A stretch of 64,000 nucleotides of DNA from Capsicum annuum (lineage: Eukaryota; Streptophyta; Magnoliopsida; Solanales; Solanaceae). Positions 55,489 through 64,000 of this stretch are shown here, piece after piece. The stretch spans positions 137,485,671 to 137,549,670 of the forward strand of contig NC_061121.1 in assembly GCF_002878395.1 (NCBI RefSeq), in the 5' to 3' direction. The translations under genes and the position numbers were made by a program. The notes beneath the pieces are model-generated. The model was not told the origin of the DNA. It made no database searches and saw nothing but the letters and a program-made list of their open reading frames with translations. Numbering within the stretch: the first letter of the stretch is position 1; each line of letters opens with the position of its first letter.

Positions 55489-58400
55489 TGTAATGACCCT
55501 CCAGGCTATTTAAATATTTTTCATGCATTTCAATTATTTTGAAACATTCCACAGCATCTAAAGTTCTTTTTTTACTTGTAAAAACTGTCAGTTCAATTAT
55601 TGAGCAATTTGTTTAGTATTATTTCTCTATTTTTGAGCTATCACTATTAAGGAATTTATATCGAACAGAAACACTTACTAAACAACCTCAAATAAAAATT
55701 CTAATTGCACCATCAGCTCTATAGCGTTGATTTTAAACTAGTGAGACCCTTAGTTCAGGTGCCAAGGCTTTTAGTCTCATTTTGGGGTATTGGATGTATT
55801 CTATAAAAAGTTGAACTAAAGTTGTAGGCCCTATATTTAGTCAAAAAAATCTTAGATGAATGTTTTGATGGTTTTATTTAGTTCAAAATATAAAATTTGG
55901 CATAGTAGCATAGTTCATTTGAGTGTTCCAGTTTTCAAATGAATCCCGATTACCCAGTTAGAGTAGATTTAGACTTAGGAAAATCTTGTGGATAGCATAA
56001 TCTGGTAAAACCGCTTAAGAAGACCTTTGTTTGTTTAGGCAACTAGGTGATCACTTTAAAGATCAGCTTTAGACCCTACCCTATCACTTAAGCGATGGCC
56101 TCATCACTAAAGCAGATGTCTCTTAAGCGTCACTACCTCTTGAGTGAAAAGTGAATTTTTTATAAGGGATTGCTTTTACTATCAAAAAGCTACATTAGTA
56201 GAATATAAAGTGGATTAAATCCCCCTTCTTCATCCGAATTTCCCATTCATTTCTTAACCCCTTTACACCATTTTAAGAGCTTAAATCATGGGGACCGTGG
56301 GGAATCATCTATTGAAGATACGGTAAGTTAACCTAACACTCCTTGGTTATTTCCCTTCATTTTTCCTTGAAAATTTCATTTTTTTCATTGCAAATTCTAA
56401 GAAATTAGGTCTTAAAATACCTAAGATTTAAGGGCAGATTTTAGCCCCAATTTGTGTCCTACTTATGTTTAATTTTTTAGTACACATTCCTTATCATTTG
56501 AAGGACCATGTGATGAATTAAATTTTAGTTTATGTTTGAGGGGCCCATGGTCCCATTCTTAACTATGTTTGAGGGCCCCAGGGTCCCATTCATAACTCAA
56601 ATTCTAACCCGACCTTTTATAATGAAATATGGGTCTCATTTTACTCTTATTGACATATAGATTTTATTTGGATAGTGTGCTAGTGTTTTGGGATCATGGC
56701 ACAAAGGCGAGGAATTTATGAATTTTCAAGGATTAAGGTAGGCTTCAGTATACTTTTCTCTATGAGCTTGTTTATATATTGATTTAATTTTAGATAGAGA
56801 TTACAGGATATGATTACGACTAGACTATCATGACTTAGCCGAATTTGGGAGTTTGGGAATAGAGTGGTAAACTGACCCTTAACATGAAATATTTGTTATA
56901 GATATAGAATCCTATTACCTAGGTTATAAGCATATTAATATTAGTTTGATGTTAAGGATCTTTTAATATAAGGTTTACTATTTGACTTAGCGAATTGCAT
57001 TATATTTTCTCAGATTATAGTATTACCATAATGCTACTTATATACCTATGGTTCTAAGGGAATGATTATGATACATTGTGGACTCTAGGTGAGTATTCCA
57101 TCTTTAAAAAGGGCATGATTCTAGTTTGTGGATGCTTGGACGACTATTGTTGTACTGTTTGAGTATTCGTTATGGCATGCATACTTTTATGTGCTTTCAT
57201 GTACACTTAGTGGTATGATTACAACAAAAATCAGGATTTAACTATTTTTTCAAAAAAAAATTATTCCCACTTTTCACTTTTAAAATGAATTCTATTATTA
57301 CATGAATTGTACCATTTTATTTATTTTTTTATGAGTTATTGAAACTGAAAATAATATTTTGGAAATTAGACAAAGATTGTTTTCGATCCATGGTTATCCA
57401 CTCTTTTATCTCTACTATTAACTTTGGTCGAGTGTGATTTGGACCCTTTATATACATTTATGTTGATTTAGTCCCACAGTTGATCTCAAGAAATGGATTT
57501 ACAGACTTACACTAATTTAGTCACAACTCAAGTCATGTACTTATTATTTATACATTTCTCCAGTAGTCAATGGGATCAATTAATGGTGATTATTATTGGA
57601 AATCCTGGATCAAGATTAGATAGTGTATATAAATTATCTCAAATCCTTTAAGGGACCCTTTATCCATGATCCAAAATGTGATAGACGAGAGGTTGTTGTA
57701 GGTCCTACCTCTATGAGTTGTTGAGCTGAAGGAGGTGTATACACTTGGTGGATTGTGGCACTCAGATCAAATATAGTACTATGGATTTACCTAGCATTTA
57801 TTAATTATATGCATCACTTATGAACAGTATATTATTTGTTTATTATATCATTAGCCTTATAAGGGGTTGCATAGGTATAGACTATGATTATTGTTTGCTG
57901 AGTATTAATTGAATATTTCGGGCTTATAGTGGCCTTTTTAAGTATTAGTTCTTCAAATAAGATCTTTACTTTATTGTTCTGAATATGGTTAGTTTATGGT
58001 AGATTGATTGTAGTGTGGTACCCTAGTTTATTAGTATGATTCTAATCCTTTACCTTTTTAGGTAAATTACATAATTAATTTTTATCTCAGGGTTAGACCT
58101 TATGGTTAGAGACCCTAATTAATCTAGAAATACTTTTCCTACTTAGTTAGGATTCCTTTTGATAATAGACTGGTTAGTTTAGGTTAATACCTTGTGTAGT
58201 CCTATATATATATAGTTTCACCGTATATCCCTCTTTTTTATGTCTATTATTGTCATATATGTATTTTTGTTCTTGCATACTATTTTATAACTTTCCTTTA
58301 CTCTTCTTTGCATTTTGACTAGTGATATGTGGTATTGTACTTTGACTCTTATTACTATTATAACAGGACAAGGTTAGCCATATTGCTCTCTAAGCATTAT

Positions 58401-58690
58401 AGTATTTATTTTTTTTATAGCTACCTATTATTTATATTCCTACTTTACATATTATTTGTGCTTCCATTATCTTTGGAGCTCAGTTGGTTATTGCCTACTG
58501 TAACTAATTGTTTGATACTTATTATACAACTATATAGCTTGTTGACCATAGTACGAGTTCACTCCATTATTATATGCATTATGAAGATTAGTTATAGATA
58601 AAAGATTTGGGTTGAGCGCCTAGAATATAGAGTATTACTACTTTTTGTCTTATGGATTAGACTAATATCTATGTTGTATTCAGGATAACT
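55489..58690 (+). repeat. LTR, TGTAATGACC family, copy 2 (long remnant)
   Basis: No coding content. Starts TGTAATGACCC and aligns with 247-1100. An array of accgcttaag, cacttaagcg and ctcttaagcgtc words lies at 56010-56150, a donor-like acggtaagtt near 56322, and a 33-base duplication at 56531-56596. The late part (58320-58680) includes gctcagttggtta. Cut by Element 8 at 58691 without a clear LTR end. The 90-codon frame at 58329-58601 is not a gene. Confidence 0.6.
56531..56596. repeat. 33-bp tandem duplication
   Basis: tatgtttgaggggcccatgg... repeats at 56564 with about four differences. Confidence 0.85.
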
Positions 58691-61070
58691 TGTTGAAACA
58701 TCCCTAAGTCTTGGACCCTTCTAAAATTTCCTTGGTTTTGGACTTATTGAACTTGGTATGACTCAAGGGTACAAATCATACCCTTGAATACAACATGTTG
58801 GATGGATTGGTGGTTCACTCATAAACATGGCAGTGTGTTTGGGTTGCTACTGCCAAAGATATAACACATCATGGTTGGAGTCATATAGGAACATACAAGT
58901 GGTGTAAGGAAAGTCGTATGGTACTTGTTTAAGCTGAATTTTGGAATCTGCCCAAGGTACGGTTGGTGGTTCAGATTGAGTGTACCACTCAAGGTATGAG
59001 TTAGGGAAGTATGATTCATATAGAAACTAGTAGGTAAGGTCTTGGCAAGGACTTGGGTACAAGTTTGGGAACCACTCGTACCCTAGGAAATGTATGGTAT
59101 GGGTGAGTCGTACCCCTAGACATGGCTTATTTTTAATTTTAAGTTAAGGATAGTCCAAATGTTTCCTACTTTAAAGCCCTTATGTTCTCATGTTATATAA
59201 CCCTTGGTGGCCTCTCCAAACACTTCTTAATGGACGAAAACACTCCAAATACTCTCTCAAACCTACTCTTAAAGATTGGAGGCTAGGGTTTCTTCATGTG
59301 GTCTTCAAACAGCTCAAGAGTTATGTTTCTCTTCAGAATCTTCTTGTATAAGGCATGTACTCTTTCCCTTAGTGTTAGTTCAAACTAAAGGCATGCGTAG
59401 TATGTTTTAAATATTGATCTATGAATCATAAATGGTGGTTTCCGAAATATATGTTGAGGGTCTTGATACATATGGTTTGTTATTTGTTTAAACTATGGTT
59501 TTACATATTTTTTGTAATGGTTTGCATATGTTGGTACTTATTGGTCATGGTTTAACAAATGGGTCTTGAGTAACCCTAATAACAGTGGTTTATGCATTTG
59601 TATTGGTTTTGGTAAAGGTATGCCATCAAAATGTTTGATAAAATGCCTAAATGAATGTTTTCACTCTATTGTTGAACTTTTATTGAAACTCTTACATGGT
59701 TTGGTTTGGTAATGGAACCCCAAATAGATTTTGATGCTTTTACATGGTTTAAATTATATAATTACTTTAAATGTTTGGCATGGTCATAAATGGTTTATTA
59801 AATGGTATAAACGGCGTACTGGGTTGGAAGGATTAAATGGTAAAACCTTGGGTGCCATGAAATTGGTTATGCTTATGGGGTGCATAGGAATCCCCTAAAG
59901 GGTCTAATATGGTTAATGGAAGGGTACATAAAATCCCTTAAACCTATACATGGTTGGATTATGGATAGTACTTGCAAGTATAGTTAGTCTGACTATACCA
60001 CTACTAATGGACTTGGTTAATAAATAGTTAATTAATTGGTTGGTTGCGTTGTAATGGTTTTAATTGGGCAGTAATGGCAAGGTGTGTAAAAAACTGTGGA
60101 AAGTAGAGGTTCTGAGGGCACCAAAATTGGAAACTCATATTTTACAATGTGAGGTTTGGTATTAGTGACCATGTGCAAGATGTCAGACTTTATATTTTAG
60201 GGATGTACTATTCATCCTAGGTTTTTTTCCCTAGTATGAGGCTACACGCACCGGGGCCCTATCACCAGGTGGTGATGAACCCATATAGCCTATAGGTAGT
60301 TTAAGATAGTTAACCTATATAGCGCAGGTAAAGGTTTTAATGGCATGATAAACAAGGTTACCTTTCCTAGCATGCTTATATATATATATATATATATATA
60401 ATTGTATGCATTATGGATGGTTTTACTTGGCTTTGTAAATGGCATTATTTTATTCTTTTCCTAATTGCATGCTAGTTTTCACCCACTAACCCATCTTCAG
60501 GAAACTGTATACCCACGCTATATAAGAACCAAACATTCTACTTCTCCTACTTAGTGATTGAATTCGAGGACAATTAATGTTGGATTGAAGTGGTGATATT
60601 CCATAGTTCAGAAGGTATCTATTTTATTTCATGGGTTACTATACGTATTTTTTCTTCTTTAATTGGCTTTGGTTTTTAGCTATGGTTGGGGGCATGCCCC
60701 GACTAGGTACTATTTGGTTGGTCTAGAGGCTTTGTATAGACAACTGTCGACTTGGGTATGGTATGGACAGGTATATTTTATCTCTATCTATATATATACA
60801 TGAATTGGATTATTATTATTGGTTTTGGTTTATGTTTTTTGTCATTGGTTTAGTTGGTCATTGGGTTGTTGGACTTGGTTAGATTGGTCTTGAATATACA
60901 CTTATCCCAGTGACACCACATAGTTAGATATGCTACCTTGTTATATGTTCGAACTTCAACTAATTCAAGGTATGCAATTGGTGGTTAGATTAGGTAACGG
61001 GGGTAGTTCCCAATCCTGGTTGGATTTGGTATTGTCCATTATGACAAAGCCCTAATTCGAGACCTATAAA
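58691..61070 (+). repeat. 5' LTR of Element 8
   Basis: About 2380 bases from TGTTGAAACATCC. An array of ggtacaaatcatacc, gtacggttgg, gtaccactc and gagtcgtacccc words spans 58760-59130. TATA box near 59193 (gttatataaccc), leader with ggctagggtttc (59280), donor-like aaggcatgta (59352). The U5 part has ggttgggggcatgccccgac. A (TA)12 run lies at 60377-60400. Confidence 0.8.
60377..60400. repeat. (TA)12 microsatellite
   Basis: Twelve TA units inside the LTR of Element 8. A shorter run is at 58204-58214. Confidence 0.95.
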
Positions 61071-61072
61071 AT

Positions 61073-61084
61073 TGGTATTAGAAC
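61073..61084 (+). other. Primer binding site, Element 8
   Basis: tggtattagaac, decayed tRNA-Met type (tggtatcagagc), directly after the LTR. Confidence 0.7.
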
Positions 61085-61341
61085 TCTAGGTTTGGGTTTC
61101 ATGGGGTTTCCAAAAAGCAGTGTCAAGTAGATTCTTTCTTATAGGTGTGTCGTGCACCATACTTATAACTAAGAAGCTATGAGGCATTTAGGAATATTTT
61201 GCTTTGCTGGTTATTCTACTTTTGGGTTATGTAGTCTAAGGTCTTAAACTCTTCTCCGAATTTTGTTTTGTTCACTCTTCGGATCATGTATTCTCAATGA
61301 TCTAAAGTTTGTGGATACTTTCCTATCCCACTCAAGGGCAA

Positions 61342-61760
61342 CATGGATGGATCTAGTCCAACTCATGGGGCATAGACCCGACCAAGGATTGCAGCTTCTA
61401 GTTATCTATATGGAGTCCTACCAATCTCCACTGACCCTATCTCAGAAGGTGATACTCATACTCAATTACCTCAAGAAGAGATTACCAATATTGAGTTTCA
61501 TCATCCTAATAATCTATTGACCCAAATAATTACAATTCTATCATGCCAGTCCTATTTTATTGATATGAGGTAGAATAACGTAAGGTTTGTAAATAGGCAA
61601 GGTAAGGGGGTCTCTGTCTTCTGTACAAAAGGGATAGCCAATGGTATGGCGGTAAATGAACCCAAAAGGAAGAGTTGGGTAAGTCCTGACTCCTTTTCTA
61701 TGTCTTATGTTCCCTACCAGGATTTAATTAAGAGGCAGGTGTTTTAAGATTAGTAATTTT
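61342..61760 (+). pseudogene. Gag N-terminus, Element 8
   Basis: The frame from 61342 reads MDGSSPTHGA, stop, TRPRIAASSYLYG, parallel to MDEAHPTYGISTRSRGS in Element 1. It continues with few recognisable blocks. Most of gag, including any zinc knuckle, is missing before protease. Confidence 0.55.
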
Positions 61761-62039
61761 TTCTAGGGCAAAAGGTGCCAAATCTTAGGCCAATGGGGCC
61801 CATTTCTTATATCCTATTTTCTTTATAAATTTTATAGTTGGTGCACTATGGTTGTTTTAAGGAAAAAAAGAATAAGTATTTTAGAAGTGGTTAGTTTGGT
61901 CTCAAGTGATAAGGATTTCCCACAAGGGTTTCTATTTAGACAAATAGAGTATTGGCTACTACCCAAGCTTCGATAGTGGTCGGGATTATCTTAATGTTCT
62001 TACTATTTCTCAGGAGTTTGAGGCATCTTTTGATGTTGA

Positions 62040-62440
62040 TGCTGGTATGTTGAAACCTTTTTTTCCTATGGTTTGTATGGTTTATTTAGTTCAGGGTCCC
62101 CCTTTTTTGTTACCTTATTTGTAGTTATGTATTTCGGTCTTAAGATTACTTTGGACTCTTTGCTTCTTGTTTGTACCCCAGTAGGTTACCCCGTAACTAC
62201 CAAAAAAGTCTATAAGGGGTGTGTGGTATTTATTTATAGTAAAGAGGTCTTAGTGGATTTGTGTACGACTAGAATATGGTGGATTTCTATATCATTTGGG
62301 GGAATGGATTTGTTGCCCTCTTGTTATTCTTCATTAAATTGTTGGATCCATAAAAAGATTGCCTTTAGGCTCCTAGGTAAGTCATTTATGAAATTGGAGA
62401 ATGGTTTCATTTGGTTCTCTATATTTTAAGTGAAATATTA
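62040..62440 (+). pseudogene. Aspartic protease, Element 8
   Basis: The frame 62073-62429 reads LFSSGSPFFVTLFVVMYF, VCTPVGYPVTTKKVYKGCVV, VDLCTTRIWWISISFGGMDL, SCYSSLNC. Usual LFDSGSSLSYVTP: the catalytic Asp is Ser. Otherwise the domain is of normal length. Confidence 0.85.
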
Positions 62441-62509
62441 TAACTTAGAACTTGGAGATTGATCTCCAAAGGGATGTCCTCATTAGTCAGTTCAGGTTAA
62501 AGATCCTAA

Positions 62510-62772
62510 CTTAGAAGGTCCTTCTTTGGTTGTGTTTTGATAGTGGACAAATTTCCTGAAGGTTATCTTGATGACCCTCATTATGTTTTTCTACTTGGGA
62601 GGTTCGTTTGGGATTGGTTTTGTTTTAAAAACTTCTCCAATTTCTATTCTTTCTTTATAGAATGGTTCTGATTGACTTAAAGGAGCTTAAAGGATAAATT
62701 TAAGGATCTCTTAGATAAAGGTTATCTTCGTCATAGTGTTTCTCCATGGGGTATTTTGTTCTTGCATGCATA
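62510..62772 (+). pseudogene. RT N-terminal linker, Element 8
   Basis: Frame pieces VDKFPEGYLDD..., a PISI-like stretch, RMVLIDLKELK and DKFKDLLDKGYLRHSVSPWG match the start of Ty3/gypsy RT. It ends at a stop at 62772 after ILFLHA. No active site follows. Confidence 0.75.
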
Positions 62773-64000
62773 AGGAGAATTGTTTCCCTAGAAATAGATA
62801 GGATGTTGGTTGGTGGAAAAAGAATTTTGAATTTCCTTTTTGTTAAGAGAATCATATGTGTATATTCCATTCTATATTGGGTATTTTGATAGTATTGATT
62901 GGTGGTTGGTAGATCTTAGGATTGAACCTAGAGGCTTGATCATGGTAAATGGAGTATGTTAGCTTGGGAATACAAATGCAGGAATTGTGGGGGGTAATTT
63001 TGTAGGTCAGGGGTTTAGGCATTGGATAGGTTAGATCATGGAAAATATATGTATATTTGTCCCTATAGTTTTATTTTATTTTTTGAATGAAATTTATTAT
63101 TAAATTCATGGTTTTAAATAGAGGTATTGGTACAACTTAAATCTTTGACATGATTCCTCATTTAATTGATTTTCCACGGATTATGATGCATTATTCACAC
63201 TTTTTTTATGTTTATCAACATTGTGGAATTTATGGGAATGTTAAATGGATTTTGGGGCACTATGGATTACCCAATTACTGTGTTCTGGTCTTAGAAATTC
63301 TGTACCCTCAAAATTGTTTTTGAAATTATCATTGAATATCATATTGTCATATGGTTTGAATATTCTTGACTCTTTGGATTGCCTACATAGTTGAAGGCAC
63401 TTGAATTGGTTTTGTTTGGATTCAAATGATTTTGAAAAGCCTTGGTGGCCATGGTTAGATTTTCCATGGTTTTTGTTTAATTGAAAATCTTGGAGTCAAT
63501 TTGATCTCATGGTTTTTACATGTCTATACTGGGCTCATGGTAGCATTTTGTTGAATTAGGTTTTTGGCATAGGAGAACCAAGAGTCCTTGGTGTACATCC
63601 TTGGTGATACCTTTTAGAGCAAAGTATTTTCCTTGTAGGTATAATAGGGGTAAGGTGGATGGTTATTCCAATACTTTTGTGTCTTGTCCCTTTGATCTTA
63701 CCTTGGGATGCATGGATTACTCTTATAATTTGGTTTCTCAAATAACTCTTCTTATATTAGGATGGTAGTGGTTTGGGAAGTATTGTTATGCGTTGTAATA
63801 GGGAATATGAAATTCCCTAAGTGGAGGAAAGTCTAGGGTGACTACCAGAGTTAAGGGTTAGGAAGGTAAGGTATGGTTGTTCTTATGGGAAATGGCTAGG
63901 AAGGGAATGGGTGGTGAAAACCTTGTGAAAGTTGTAAAGGGTACTAGATATTTTGATGGATAGATCATACCGTGGATATATAAGTCAAAGGCATAAATGT
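62773..64000. other. Unassigned non-coding region
   Basis: No pol, gag or LTR block recognised. Sequence is T/G-rich on the plus strand with many ttggtt and atggttt words, similar in texture to the Element 8 LTR but without alignment that I could confirm. The minus-strand frame at 63556-63741 is not gene-like. Confidence 0.4.

Larger units (their letters stand above)
58691..62772 (+). mobile_element. Element 8: 5' half of a chromovirus-type element, relative of Element 1
   Basis: LTR 58691-61070, primer site 61073, gag N-terminus, protease and the first part of RT, then unrelated sequence. LTR and gag start match Element 1, which lies in the opposite orientation. Confidence 0.8.

Noticed and set aside
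58329..58601. 90-codon plus-strand ORF with hydrophobic runs
   Set aside because: T-rich LTR sequence gives hydrophobic codons by composition. No start context or homologous frame in the other LTR copy.
60377..60400. (TA)12 as an origin or regulatory site
   Set aside because: A simple microsatellite inside an LTR explains it.

Overview
This is a plant nuclear window, AT-rich and made almost entirely of old, broken LTR retrotransposons. I see no ordinary host gene, rRNA or tRNA gene and no CRISPR array. The LTR types point to Solanaceae: they carry short-motif arrays such as repeated gacggtcc/ggaccgtc or cttaagcgg words, tRNA-Met or tRNA-Asp type primer sites and Athila-type gag. The species cannot be fixed from this window. 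Every coding region carries stops or frameshifts.

Layout. 1-1895: pieces of two LTRs. 1896-9228: Element 1, a minus-strand Ty3/gypsy chromovirus-type element (3' LTR, integrase, RNase H, RT, protease, gag, primer site, 5' LTR, in ascending coordinates). 9229-22855: Element 3, a plus-strand Athila-like element with gag and protease but no RT, RNase H or integrase, and a downstream accessory ORF. Its left LTR is split by Element 2 (9686-14297), a non-autonomous LTR element with an unrecognised ORF and a spurious assembly gap. 22856-23834: LTR fragment. 23835-35918: Element 4, a plus-strand Athila-like element with gag, protease, RT, RNase H, integrase and a third, separately led ORF; its 5' LTR is a large inverted repeat.

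35935-43465: chromovirus fragments around a complete LTR (Element 5), with an antisense LTR piece replacing the RT core. 43466-46727: LTR and non-coding remnants. 46728-47801: Element 7, a minus-strand Athila-type protease piece holding a SINE. 47802-55488: Element 6, a minus-strand chromovirus-type element with a truncated 5' LTR. 55489-58690: a long LTR remnant of the same family as 247-1514. 58691 to about 62770: Element 8, a plus-strand relative of Element 1, followed by unassigned sequence to the end.

The main biological signal is in the Athila-like copies. In Elements 3 and 4 an accessory ORF starting MAPK lies after the pol region (or where pol used to be), behind a gene-like leader. 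Just upstream of that leader, and again inside its candidate intron, sit copies of the short-motif array found in that element's own LTR. The motif differs between the two elements but matches within each. A conserved non-coding block follows pol in both. Element 2 is a second candidate novelty: its 345-codon ORF holds two gapless 68-residue repeats.
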